Shown here one piece after another: positions 1 to 7,924 of a stretch of DNA of 64,000 nucleotides; within the stretch, counting starts at the first letter, position 1; each line of letters opens with the position of its first letter. Made by a program: the position numbers and the translations under genes. This DNA comes from Bacteroidota bacterium (GTDB lineage Bacteria; Bacteroidota; Bacteroidia; CAILMK01; JACPUW01). Location: contig JACPUW010000030.1 of NCBI GenBank assembly GCA_016192035.1, forward strand, positions 132,322 through 196,321, read 5' to 3'. A model generated the notes under the pieces. That model searched no databases. It was not told where the DNA came from and saw nothing but the letters and a program-made list of their open reading frames with translations.

Positions 1-202
1 CTTTGGTGTTGAATTTTTTGGCATAGTTAAAACCAATCACCAAATGCCTGCCATCTAGTGAAGTGGCATGCCCATCATACAAATGAATGGGCTTCTGGAG
101 GGCCATGTCTTGATAGTCAATTGAAGGGCAATAACTTGTAGGCTGTGACATGGCCACCACCCGGAACATGATCAGAACACAGGTGCCGACAAAATTTTTC
201 AT
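1..202 (-). CDS. Secreted protein of unknown function, N-terminal part only
   Basis: An open frame reads leftward from an ATG at 202 and runs off the window edge, so only the first 67 residues are seen. The start MKNFVGTCVLIMFRVVAMSQ looks like a signal peptide with a likely cut after the MSQ region, so the product is probably exported to the periplasm or beyond. The rest (about YDGHATSLDGRHLVIGFNYA) has no motif I recognise. It stands 63 bases beyond the end of yraN on the same strand and may be co-transcribed with it. The frame is supported only by its signal peptide and lack of stops, so function cannot be given. Confidence 0.5.
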   Translation of the reverse strand, partial: MKNFVGTCVLIMFRVVAMSQPTSYCPSIDYQDMALQKPIHLYDGHATSLDGRHLVIGFNYAKKFNTK

Positions 203-264
203 ACGTGATTTTTAATCCAAATATATAAGAAATAAAAGGCAATACCTTCAATTTTAAATTTTTA

Positions 265-702
265 TCAAAAGTTGCCATAGGGGTGTAGGGCATCTTCTAT
301 ATGGTAGATCTCTGGCGGGTCTGTGTTGTGGAGTATTACGGCCACTATATCAAACCGTATTTCATTCATTATCTGTTTTTCAATCAAGTATGCTTCGGCG
401 GCGGCAAACAACCGCCGGGCTTTCTGTTTGGTCACCGCCGATTCTGGGTATCCATGGCCAGTACCCCTCAGGGTTTTTACCTCTACAAATACTAAGTCAT
501 TGCCTATCTGGGCTATCATGTCCAGTTCCAAATGCCCGTGCCGCCAGTTGCGCTCAAGTATCACATATCCCAGCCGGGCCAGGTGCCCGGCGGCCAATTC
601 CTCGCCTATTTGACCCGTGCGCAAGTGCCGGGCTACTGTCCCTTGTGGTTTTGCAAGGCTATTGGTCTTATTTTGAGTTTGTAGGCTGTGGTCTTTTCTC
701 AT
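265..702 (-). CDS. yraN: YraN / UPF0102 family nuclease-fold protein
   Basis: About 145 residues from the ATG at 702; another in-frame ATG lies at 723. The body matches the UPF0102 (YraN) family, a small restriction-endonuclease-like fold of uncertain role, usually near 120 residues. Visible family landmarks are GQIGEELAAGHL (about residues 30-41), the ERNWRHGHLELDMIA segment holding the acidic active-site-like pair (about 50-64), and FVEVK (about 72-76), the E-x-K of the nuclease-like core. The N-terminal 25 residues before this core are longer than usual and polar, so the true start could be further in. Family assignment is firm; biochemical activity is not established for the family. Confidence 0.88.
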   Translation of the reverse strand: MRKDHSLQTQNKTNSLAKPQGTVARHLRTGQIGEELAAGHLARLGYVILERNWRHGHLELDMIAQIGNDLVFVEVKTLRGTGHGYPESAVTKQKARRLFAAAEAYLIEKQIMNEIRFDIVAVILHNTDPPEIYHIEDALHPYGNF

Positions 703-786
703 GCTATTTGGGCGGCACAGCACAGTTTAGCCCTGTTGGTTTCAACTGGCATTTCTTCAAATGTGCAAATCATTGAGCCGAAAATA

Positions 787-821
787 GGCTTTTTTGGCAA
801 GTGATTGACCAAAAAAGAGCC
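787..821. terminator. Weak terminator-like inverted repeat between rlmH and yraN
   Basis: GGCTTTTTTGG and CCAAAAAAGAGCC can pair around an 11-base loop. The stem is mostly A-T and has no clean T-run after it, so it is at best a weak terminator or processing site for the leftward rlmH transcript. The rest of 703-994 shows no gene or other clear element on either strand. Confidence 0.3.
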
Positions 822-994
822 CGTTTGCCATCCACCTTGGCCAGCGCGTTGCCCCTGGCATGGTTTCCCCACTACCTACTAGCTTTTGTGGAGTTTTTTT
901 ATTGAAAAAGAGATGGATATGTGGATGATAGACACTTTACTGCCACAGTTCGGCAAATCGTTGTAATTGCACCTGTACTACACGGGTGCAGGGC

Positions 995-1465
995 TCAGTG
1001 GTGGTAGGGTTGATTGCCTAAAATGGTACAGGCGCGGTAGAGTTGCTCTACAAACATGAGCCTGAATAGTAGATGGTTGAAAGTGAGCCGTGAAAAGGAT
1101 AGCCGAAAATTGGCCCTTGCATATACGTCAGGGTGAAAGCCATAAGCCCCGCCAATAAGGAAAACCAAACGGCCACCATGATGGTTGAGCCATAGCTGTA
1201 GTTGGTTTGACAACTCCATGGAATCCAATTCCTTGCCCCTAATGTCGAGCAAAATCAAATAGTCATCGGCCATAAGCTTTTTCATCACCATACCGCATTC
1301 CATGGCCAAGATCCGGTTTGGGTCATCGGTTTTCTTGGCGGGCGGTATGGAGAGTTCCATGCAGTCAAAGGGTAGGTGGTGATTGATGCGCTTGATATAC
1401 TCGGCCACTCCCTGATGGAGGTAGGAAACAGGGTTTTTACCCAGGCACCAGAGTGCTGCTTTCAT
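995..1465 (-). CDS. rlmH: 23S rRNA pseudouridine-1915 N3-methyltransferase
   Basis: A SPOUT-fold methyltransferase that uses S-adenosylmethionine to methylate pseudouridine 1915 in helix 69 of 23S rRNA on assembled ribosomes. From the ATG at 1465 the protein is 156 residues, the normal family length. The SAM-binding knot is seen as LIGGAYGF at about 103-110, followed by LSFSRLTFNHLLFRLMFVEQLYRA, and the protein ends in the invariant tail PYHH. A longer in-frame start exists at 1540 but would add 25 unrelated residues and overlap the divergent antiporter gene, so the internal ATG was chosen. It diverges from the antiporter with about 66 bases between starts. Confidence 0.95.
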   Translation of the reverse strand: MKAALWCLGKNPVSYLHQGVAEYIKRINHHLPFDCMELSIPPAKKTDDPNRILAMECGMVMKKLMADDYLILLDIRGKELDSMELSNQLQLWLNHHGGRLVFLIGGAYGFHPDVYARANFRLSFSRLTFNHLLFRLMFVEQLYRACTILGNQPYHH

Positions 1466-1531
1466 GGGGCTACATGGTAATGAATGACCAAAATACGCCA
1501 TTTTAGCATATATTGCGGGACTTTTCCCCTT

Positions 1532-3343
1532 ATGCTTCAATTGGCCGGTATATTGGTGTTGGGCGTTTTTGCCCAGTGGTTGGCATGGCGCATCAAGCAG
1601 CCCGCCATATTGCCACTAATTCTCATAGGCCTGGGAGTGGGGCCACTTTCTACGCTCTTTACCCTTTCGGGAGACAAACTCTTGGACGGCGATGCCATTT
1701 TTACCGGCGACTTGTTGTTTTCATTCGTGTCGCTTTCAGTAGGGGTAATCCTTTTTGAAGGGGGGCTAACCCTTAGGTTCAAGGAGCTTAAGAGTCAGGG
1801 AGGAACCATTCGGAACTTGCTGCTAATGGGCATGATCGGCACTTTTACGCTGGGTGCCCTCACCGCCCACCACATCATGGATATGGGCTGGCGCATGTCA
1901 TTCCTCTTTGGTGCCCTCATAATAGTAACCGGACCCACGGTGGTGCTGCCCATATTGAGAAATGTAAAGCCCAACCACGCCATAAACACCGTGCTCAAGT
2001 GGGAAGGCATTCTTATTGACCCATTTGGCGCACTCGTGGCCGTCCTTGTGTACGAGGCTATCAAGGCTGGTCAGCCTGGCGATGCCTATACCCTGGAAAT
2101 GCTAAAGGATTTCTTTATCACCATTAGCGCGGGCATGGTATCGGGTGGCCTGAGCGCCTTTATTTTATACTATTTATTAAAAAGGGGACTTCTGCCCAGC
2201 TATCTGCGCAATGTGTTTACCCTTGGTTTGGTCATTCTTACTTTTTCGTTTTCAGAACTCATGCACAAGGAGGCCGGCCTAATGGCCACCACAGTGATGG
2301 GCATTGCGTTGGCCAACACTAAATTGGATGAGTTGAGGAAGATATTGTCGTTCAAGGAAGATTTGGTGCTCATATTGGTCTCTGTGCTGTTTATCCTGCT
2401 TTCGTCACGTATAGACATGGATGAAATTTCAAGATTGGGCTGGCCCAGTATCGCCTTGTTTGTCGTGGTGGTATTTGCCATTCGGCCTTTTTGTGTGTTT
2501 GTGGGCACCATAGGCAGTGGCCTCAGTTTTAGGGAAAAGCTGTTTATTTCATGGATAGGCCCCCGGGGTATCGTAGCTGCCGCCGTGGCATCATTCTTTT
2601 CCTTACAGCTTTCCACCGCGCTGCCCGCCAACAGTCCTGAGCTGGCCGAGGCCAATATGTTGCTTCCGCTCACATTCCTCATCATAGTGGGAACGGTGAT
2701 TTTGCAGGGCTCTACCGCTAAGATCGTTGCCCGGGGCCTTAAGGTCCAGCAACAAACGCCCAAGGGGCTCCTTATGGTGGGGGCCAGCGAAATGTGTAGG
2801 GCCTTGGCCCTCAAGCTAAAGGAAGAGGGTGCCTATATAGTTCTGGCCGACACATCGCCCACCCATATAAGCGACGCAAAAGCGATGGGGTTACACACTT
2901 TTGAAGGAAGTGTGCTTACTGATTCCATTTTTGAAGAACTGGACCTTGGAAACATTGGCAAGTTGCTGGCGTGCACATCAAACTCAGGTATCAATATGTC
3001 AGTTTGCCGGTGGTTTGAACGCGAGCTGGGTGAAGCCAATATCTTTCGATTGGTCAATAAGCAAGAATTGCAACAAAAGGAAGGCAACCTGGCAGCCTGT
3101 GTATGGACAGGTACCCGTGCCGATTTTGTGGTGCTCACGCAGGGAATAAGAGAAAAGGGCTTGTATGTAAAGGCAATACCCAACAATGGAGAGTACCATA
3201 AGTTGCTGGCGGACGAGATGGCCAGTTGCGTCCCACTTTTTCAGTTGAAGAAGGATGGAGGGGTAGAAATCATCGGTGCCAATACCTCTGCTTGGGATAA
3301 AGGCGACCGGCTCATATATGCACTCATAGGCGCATTTAAGTAA
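1532..3343 (+). CDS. CPA1-type Na+/H+ antiporter with C-terminal TrkA-N domain
   Basis: A 603-residue inner-membrane cation:proton antiporter of the NhaP/CPA1 group. The N-terminal two thirds hold about 12 hydrophobic segments beginning MLQLAGILVLGVFAQWLAWR; GGLTLRFKEL and the IDPFGALVAVLV segment carry the conserved acidic residue of the ion site. From about residue 405 a soluble Rossmann-like TrkA-N domain follows (LLMVGASEMCRALALKLKEEGAYIVLADTS), normally an NAD-binding regulator; its first loop reads GASEMC rather than GxGxxG, so nucleotide binding is uncertain. The ATG at 1532 gives a normal membrane-protein start; an upstream ATG at 1484 would add 16 residues and sit close to rlmH. The stop directly abuts the convergent gene at 3344. 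Confidence 0.9.
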   Translation: MLQLAGILVLGVFAQWLAWRIKQPAILPLILIGLGVGPLSTLFTLSGDKLLDGDAIFTGDLLFSFVSLSVGVILFEGGLTLRFKELKSQGGTIRNLLLMGMIGTFTLGALTAHHIMDMGWRMSFLFGALIIVTGPTVVLPILRNVKPNHAINTVLKWEGILIDPFGALVAVLVYEAIKAGQPGDAYTLEMLKDFFITISAGMVSGGLSAFILYYLLKRGLLPSYLRNVFTLGLVILTFSFSELMHKEAGLMATTVMGIALANTKLDELRKILSFKEDLVLILVSVLFILLSSRIDMDEISRLGWPSIALFVVVVFAIRPFCVFVGTIGSGLSFREKLFISWIGPRGIVAAAVASFFSLQLSTALPANSPELAEANMLLPLTFLIIVGTVILQGSTAKIVARGLKVQQQTPKGLLMVGASEMCRALALKLKEEGAYIVLADTSPTHISDAKAMGLHTFEGSVLTDSIFEELDLGNIGKLLACTSNSGINMSVCRWFERELGEANIFRLVNKQELQQKEGNLAACVWTGTRADFVVLTQGIREKGLYVKAIPNNGEYHKLLADEMASCVPLFQLKKDGGVEIIGANTSAWDKGDRLIYALIGAFK

Positions 3344-4141
3344 TTACTTCAGGTTGGCGTTTTTCACTTTTACCTTCCTTATGTAGTAGGTAAAACCATC
3401 ATAGCGGGCTTTGATCAGTCCCGTGTTAAGCTTTCGCACATCCCTTGTAAGCACATACTGAGCGGCCATTAATCGCTGCTCCCTCTTATTGCCGTCTTCA
3501 TAGATCAACTTAGAAGTGGTGTAGTGGCTTATGTACCGCATATTTTTTGGACTGGGTACGTATATCATGGCGCGGGCCACATTAATGCCTGCCACCAGCA
3601 TTACCGTATCGCCTATCTGAAAGGCGGTGTCTGAAAACCACGCCTTTGAGCAAGTCCTATCAAGTGGGCATTCCAAATTGACAGAAGAAAGGTGCCTGAA
3701 TGGGTACAAGGGTTTTGGGCTATGGCCCATATCAGGCGGTAGGGGTCTCGCTTGGGTTATGCTGGTGAGTACATGAATGGTGTCACCGGATAAATTTAAG
3801 TCATAGGCCTTGCCCATGACCCAAAGTCGGGCATTTGGCAGGACATGTACGCCTGTTTTGTATGGGGTTAGTTCATATTCCCAGCTTATTAGCCTTCGGC
3901 CTTCGGTGTCTTGGTTCCTCAACAAACCATCCCGGTCATGGAATTGGATACGGTATGAAAACTCAAATGGATCAATGGGAAAAGCCATGCTGTCAATGCC
4001 CTCTGCTGCGTAGAAATAGATCCTCAGCGGGTGGTCAAGGGCTACGGCTGCCGTGTCAATCCTTACCTGTACGGGGGTGTCTGCCCCACCCGTAGGCTGG
4101 CCGGTGAGTATGCCGGCCAAGAGTAAGCTAGATAAGAACAT
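3344..4141 (-). CDS. Secreted protein of unknown function, BatD-like in style
   Basis: A 265-residue protein with an N-terminal signal peptide (MFLSSLLLAGILTGQPTGG). The first half, with VRIDTAAVALDHPLRIYFYA and TPYKTGVHVLPNARLWVMGKAYDL, recalls the immunoglobulin-like repeats of BatD/aerotolerance proteins, where a property of the form 'GxHxLPxAxxxxxGKxY' recurs, but the length and the rest do not match that family. The C-terminal half is basic with no clear motif. It ends base-to-base against the convergent antiporter gene. Placement in the periplasm or outer membrane is inferred from the signal peptide; function is unknown. Confidence 0.65.
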   Translation of the reverse strand: MFLSSLLLAGILTGQPTGGADTPVQVRIDTAAVALDHPLRIYFYAAEGIDSMAFPIDPFEFSYRIQFHDRDGLLRNQDTEGRRLISWEYELTPYKTGVHVLPNARLWVMGKAYDLNLSGDTIHVLTSITQARPLPPDMGHSPKPLYPFRHLSSVNLECPLDRTCSKAWFSDTAFQIGDTVMLVAGINVARAMIYVPSPKNMRYISHYTTSKLIYEDGNKREQRLMAAQYVLTRDVRKLNTGLIKARYDGFTYYIRKVKVKNANLK

Positions 4142-4218
4142 AGCAATGAATATGTGAATGGTAAAAATACAAATGGACTATAAAACTACCTGCATGTACA
4201 AACTTACTTCCTTGGGAT

Positions 4219-4695
4219 TTAACCAGGTTTTATCACGGCCATGGTGCTGCTCGATTTGGCTATGAGTATGGTCTTTTCTTCACGTTCAATAAAAATTTCC
4301 GCTTCGCAAAAAAAGAAGTTCTTGCCTGGTTTCACCACCCAGCCCAGGGCATGTACGGCAGTGCCAACCCCGGGCCTAAAATAACTGGTCCTTATGTCGG
4401 CAGTGACCACACGCTCACCAGGTTCCACCAGTGTATAGGCCGCAAAACCGCTCACAATGTCGGCCAGGGCACCCGTGAGCCCGCCATGCAGGTAGCCGTC
4501 TTGCTGCAAATGCATTTTTTGCAGCGTGTTGCTGGCTTCGGTATAGCCAGGCTCTATATGGGTGAGCCGCAGGTCCAGGCGCTTCATCAGCTCCTGCCCA
4601 TCCAGCTTTTTATGGATTAACCCCAGGTAATTTGGATTTTTGGGCGCGTACTGGCTCCTATATGCCAAACCGCCATGTTGTTCTATGGTTATCAA
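4219..4695 (-). CDS. PaaI-family hotdog thioesterase
   Basis: A 158-residue protein with the single hotdog domain of the PaaI/YbgC-related acyl-CoA thioesterases. The landmarks are HLQQDGYLHGGLTGALADIVSGFAAYTL (about residues 64-91), where HGG and the following Asp mark the active site, and ADIRTSYFRPG (about 99-109), the central strand. These enzymes hydrolyse phenylacetyl-CoA or related acyl-CoA thioesters; the substrate here cannot be read from sequence. It follows map on the same strand by 35 bases and may share its transcript. The fold assignment is firm and the substrate unknown. Confidence 0.85.
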   Translation of the reverse strand: MITIEQHGGLAYRSQYAPKNPNYLGLIHKKLDGQELMKRLDLRLTHIEPGYTEASNTLQKMHLQQDGYLHGGLTGALADIVSGFAAYTLVEPGERVVTADIRTSYFRPGVGTAVHALGWVVKPGKNFFFCEAEIFIEREEKTILIAKSSSTMAVIKPG

Positions 4696-4730
4696 TCTTT
4701 TGGGATTTTAAAATTGGATTTGGCCTATTA

Positions 4731-5519
4731 CTATGCCAGCACCAAGGGTTTGGGGTATTCTTGGTGTATGTCGGTAAGTACCTCCACCCCATCGCGGGTA
4801 ACCAGCACGGTATGTTCCCATTGGGCTGATAAGCTGCCGTCTATGGTACGCGCGGTCCAGCCATCGGCCCGGTCCACCTTGGTGCGGGGTTTTCCCTGGT
4901 TTATCATGGGCTCTATGGTAAAGACCATACCTGGACGCATTACAGCCCCAGTGTCCTTGTCGGCTATGTGTGAAACCTCAGGTTCTTCATGAAAACGAAG
5001 CCCCACCCCATGACCGCAAAATTCATGGACTACGGAGTACCCCATGGCATGGGCGTAGCGCGCTATTTCATACCCTATGTTGCCAATCCTATTGCCTGGA
5101 TAACATTGTTTAATGCCTATGTCCAGGCATTTTTTGGCCACGTCCACCAGCATTTTGGTTTCGGCAGGCACGGCACCAACCTGGTACATGCGGCTGGTGT
5201 CGCCATAAAAGCCGTCGAGGATCGTGGTCACGTCTATGTTTAGTATGTCGCCATCCTGGATCAACACCTGCTCGCTGGGCACGCCGTGGCATACCACATC
5301 ATTGATGCTGATGCAACTGGCATACTTATACCCCCTATAACCCACAGTGGCGGGTATTGCCCCGTTGTCGCGTACATACTGGTCTATGAGCTTGTTCAGT
5401 TGGGCCGTGCTTACCCCTGCCACCACGTGGGGTGCTATCATATCAAGGGTTTCAGCAGCCAACGTGCAACTCTCCCTTATTCCTTCTATTTGGTCTTTGT
5501 TTTTTAAGATGATTCCCAT
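4731..5519 (-). CDS. map: Methionine aminopeptidase, type I
   Basis: Removes the initiator methionine from nascent proteins in the cytoplasm. The 262-residue length is standard for type Ia enzymes without an N-terminal extension. All five metal ligands can be placed: D96, D107, H170, E203 and E235, with the substrate-contacting H78 in VCHGVP. The motif GHGVGLRFHEEP (169-180) and FTIEPMI (200-206) are typical. It is separated from the upstream azurin-like gene by a strong terminator at about 5564-5588, so it needs its own promoter, for which nothing convincing was seen in the 45 bases between. Confidence 0.96.
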   Translation of the reverse strand: MGIILKNKDQIEGIRESCTLAAETLDMIAPHVVAGVSTAQLNKLIDQYVRDNGAIPATVGYRGYKYASCISINDVVCHGVPSEQVLIQDGDILNIDVTTILDGFYGDTSRMYQVGAVPAETKMLVDVAKKCLDIGIKQCYPGNRIGNIGYEIARYAHAMGYSVVHEFCGHGVGLRFHEEPEVSHIADKDTGAVMRPGMVFTIEPMINQGKPRTKVDRADGWTARTIDGSLSAQWEHTVLVTRDGVEVLTDIHQEYPKPLVLA

Positions 5520-5560
5520 GGGGTGAGATTAAGTGCAGGCAGGTGTGCCTCCAACGAAAG

Positions 5561-5590
5561 AAAAAGCCCCGCCTACTGGGCGGGGCTTGC
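5561..5590 (-). terminator. Rho-independent terminator of the azurin-like gene
   Basis: A 10-bp stem, AAGCCCCGCC paired with GGCGGGGCTT, surrounds a 5-base loop; read on the minus strand it is followed by TTTTTC. It lies 26 bases past the stop of the azurin-like gene and just before map, so it separates the two leftward transcripts. Confidence 0.85.
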
Positions 5591-5615
5591 AAATATCCGA
5601 AATATTCTTGCTAGC

Positions 5616-6164
5616 CTATTCGGCAATGGTCATAACGGCTACCATGGCTTTGTGGCCTGGGTAGGTGCATATCACATAGTATTTGCCTGGGCCTGGGGTT
5701 TCAAAGGTGATGGCGTCCGTTTCGCCTGGGTTCAACATCTTGGTTTGGGCCATGATCCTGCTGTCAGATGGGCTGAAAGCTGGGCCTCCGGCAGTTAAAC
5801 CGGCAGCGCGGATTTCATCGGCCACTGCTTGGTCAAAGGGTATGAAAACGGCATTGTGGTTCATGCCGGCAGCAGATGATTGGTTCACAAAGTTCACCTT
5901 TACAGCCGTGTAGGGAGTGAGAGTAAATTCCTTTGGTTCAAATGAAATGGCCGACATGTCATCGCCAGTGGCGGCCAGCATGATTTCGGTTTCGGCCACC
6001 AATTCTTCAGCGGCAGGGGTGGCGGGTTCTTCGGTCACCGGAGTGGTAGGCTCCTCAGTTGCCGGTTCGGTAGGCTCTTCGGTGGCGGGTTTGTTGCCCC
6101 CACAAGCGGTTAGGCCAGCCACAAGGGCTAGTAAAAATGCTAAGTTGTAGATTTTCTTTAACAT
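5616..6164 (-). CDS. Azurin/plastocyanin-like copper lipoprotein
   Basis: A 182-residue lipoprotein: the signal peptide ends in LTAC with the lipid-bearing Cys at residue 21. Residues 25-60 form a Pro/Thr/Glu spacer made of degenerate TEEP repeats. The remaining 120 residues are a cupredoxin domain. Copper ligands are seen as H103 (MNHNAVF), C166 and H171 (CTYPGH). The axial Met usually sits four residues after the His in azurins; here M174 is three after and the fourth position is Val, so the axial ligand may be shifted or replaced. It likely carries electrons in the periplasm or at the outer membrane. A terminator follows, and a -7-like box stands 25 bases upstream. Confidence 0.88.
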   Translation of the reverse strand: MLKKIYNLAFLLALVAGLTACGGNKPATEEPTEPATEEPTTPVTEEPATPAAEELVAETEIMLAATGDDMSAISFEPKEFTLTPYTAVKVNFVNQSSAAGMNHNAVFIPFDQAVADEIRAAGLTAGGPAFSPSDSRIMAQTKMLNPGETDAITFETPGPGKYYVICTYPGHKAMVAVMTIAE

Positions 6165-6188
6165 GGGTATGGTGTTTTAATTTGACTG

Positions 6189-6196
6189 CAAAAGTA
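6189..6196 (-). promoter_or_regulatory. Possible Bacteroidota -7 box of the azurin-like gene
   Basis: TACTTTTG on the minus strand fits TAnnTTTG, 25 bases before the ATG. No TTG was found at the usual -33 spacing. About 30 such matches are expected by chance in a window this size, so it rests on its position. Confidence 0.35.
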
Positions 6197-6244
6197 TCAA
6201 TAAACATGACCACTGCATGGTATCACACATGAAATCTGTGTAAA

Positions 6245-7114
6245 CTACAGGCTAGCGGTAGGAAACTGACGGTCTATTTTCTTCACCAGGCCTTGAAGCA
6301 CTTTGCCGGGGCCCACTTCTATCATCTCGGTACAGCCATCGGCTATCATGGCTATCATAATCTGGGTCCATTTTACTGGTGCAGTGAGCTGCGCATTGAG
6401 ATTTTCCTTAATGCGTACCGGATCGGTAGTGGGCTGTGCAGTAGCATTTTGGTAAATAGGGCAAATGGGTCTGGAAAACTCGGTGGCGGCAATGGCCGTG
6501 GCCAGTTGCGCCCTGGCGGGCTCCATAAGGGGGGAATGGAAAGCGCCCCCTACCGGTAGTTTGAGCGCACGTTTGGCCCCTCTTTCGGTGAGCAGTGCGC
6601 AGGCTGCGTCTATGGCTTCGTGGGTGCCTGATATCACTACTTGCCCTGGGCTGTTGTAGTTGGCCGCCACCACTATCCCGTCCACCTCGGCACAGGTTTT
6701 TTCTATTGTTTCATCATCGAGCCCTAGCACGGCAGCCATGGTTGATGGGCTTGCTTCACAGGCTTTTTGCATGGCTTCGGCCCTTTGTTTTACCAGGAGG
6801 AGACCATCCTTAAAGTCTAGGCAGCCACAGGCCACCAGGGCCGACAGCTCTCCCAGTGAGTGCCCGGCTACCATTTGGGGCTTAATGGTATATGCGGCAA
6901 GCAGGGCCATAGAGTGAAGGAAAATGGCCGGTTGGGTTACATGAGTTTCTTTGAGGGCATCCTCGCTTCCGGCAAACATGATGTCGGTGAGCCTGTAACC
7001 CAGCATGGCATTGGCTTGTTCCATAAGGTGGCGGGCATTTTCATTGCCATCGTACAGGTCTTTGGCCATACCAGGAAACTGGGCCCCCTGGCCAGGAAAA
7101 ACATATGCTTTCAA
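6245..7114 (-). CDS. fabD: Malonyl-CoA:ACP transacylase
   Basis: Transfers malonyl groups from CoA to acyl carrier protein for fatty-acid synthesis. The conserved protein starts KAYVFPGQGAQFPGMA, and the codon just before is TTG at 7114, giving 289 residues, close to the family norm. The only ATG in frame upstream is at 7237, inside aroE, and would add 41 residues unlike any FabD, so a TTG start was chosen. Visible catalytic parts are GQGAQ (8-12), the nucleophile in GHSLGE (Ser86), Arg111 and the His of AFHSPLM (about 193). It follows aroE by 64 bases on the same strand. Confidence 0.93.
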   Translation of the reverse strand: MKAYVFPGQGAQFPGMAKDLYDGNENARHLMEQANAMLGYRLTDIMFAGSEDALKETHVTQPAIFLHSMALLAAYTIKPQMVAGHSLGELSALVACGCLDFKDGLLLVKQRAEAMQKACEASPSTMAAVLGLDDETIEKTCAEVDGIVVAANYNSPGQVVISGTHEAIDAACALLTERGAKRALKLPVGGAFHSPLMEPARAQLATAIAATEFSRPICPIYQNATAQPTTDPVRIKENLNAQLTAPVKWTQIMIAMIADGCTEMIEVGPGKVLQGLVKKIDRQFPTASL

Positions 7115-7178
7115 ATTGTGGTATTGATTAAAATTATGATTAATAACTGAATATAAACGATAACTATGGGCTACGGGC

Positions 7179-7922
7179 TTATTCGTTCCATATATCCCAT
7201 GAAAGCCTGGCTTGAATTTCCAGCATTTCGGTTCCATTGCATACGGTGGCTCCCTGGGATTTGGCCTGACGCATCAGCATGGTTTCAGCCGGATTATATA
7301 CCATATCAAGCACCAGGTGCGAAGAATTGAGGAGCCGAATGGGAATCTCCGGCATACTGTCTTCATTGGGATACATGCCCAGTGGGGTGCAGTTAACTAT
7401 AATGCGGTGAGAATGGAGCACTTGGGCGTCAATTTGTTGGTATGAATAGGTGTCAACCCTGCCCGATCTCGACACCATGATACACTCCACGCCGAGTGAT
7501 TTTAGTGCTGCCTTGGCCGCGCCGGCCGCTCCGCCGGTGCCCAAAATGATGGCTTTTCGGTGTTGTGGTTTGAGCCAATGGCCAATGGATTCTTTGAAAG
7601 CGGGCATATCTGTGTTATATCCCTTAAGGAGCACCCTTCCTCTTAATCGGCTCACCTTTATGGTATTCACAGCCCAACACTCTACTGCTACCTTATCGAT
7701 TTCATACAGTTGCGCCAGCACATCGCGCTTGTAGGGGGTGGTAACATTTAGGCCTACCAATTCAGGCATGGTTTCGGCCAGCTTACCCAAGTCCTTTATC
7801 GCCTTTAGGGGGAATAACTCATAGGTACTTTCGGTATCGCCTTTTTCCTTAAATATCCTTTTCCAGAGCTCGGGTGACTGGGAGTGCCCAAGTGGAAACC
7901 CAACAAGTCCGTAGAGTGCCAT
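7179..7922 (-). CDS. aroE: Shikimate dehydrogenase
   Basis: Reduces 3-dehydroshikimate to shikimate with NADPH in aromatic amino-acid synthesis. At 247 residues it is slightly shorter than E. coli AroE (272), as is common in Bacteroidota. Visible are the shikimate-binding start GFPLGHSQSPELW (8-20), catalytic K65 in NVTTPYKRDV, N103/D105 in GYNTDMPAF, and the NADP loop GTGGAAGAAK (128-137). It begins two bases after the stop of the DUF368 gene, which points to co-transcription with the envelope genes upstream. Confidence 0.95.
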   Translation of the reverse strand: MALYGLVGFPLGHSQSPELWKRIFKEKGDTESTYELFPLKAIKDLGKLAETMPELVGLNVTTPYKRDVLAQLYEIDKVAVECWAVNTIKVSRLRGRVLLKGYNTDMPAFKESIGHWLKPQHRKAIILGTGGAAGAAKAALKSLGVECIMVSRSGRVDTYSYQQIDAQVLHSHRIIVNCTPLGMYPNEDSMPEIPIRLLNSSHLVLDMVYNPAETMLMRQAKSQGATVCNGTEMLEIQARLSWDIWNE

Positions 7923-7924
7923 TG

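Noticed and set aside
2200-2814. 204-codon minus-strand ORF inside the antiporter gene
   Set aside because: Shadow ORF with Ser/Thr/Arg-biased composition and no homology seen.
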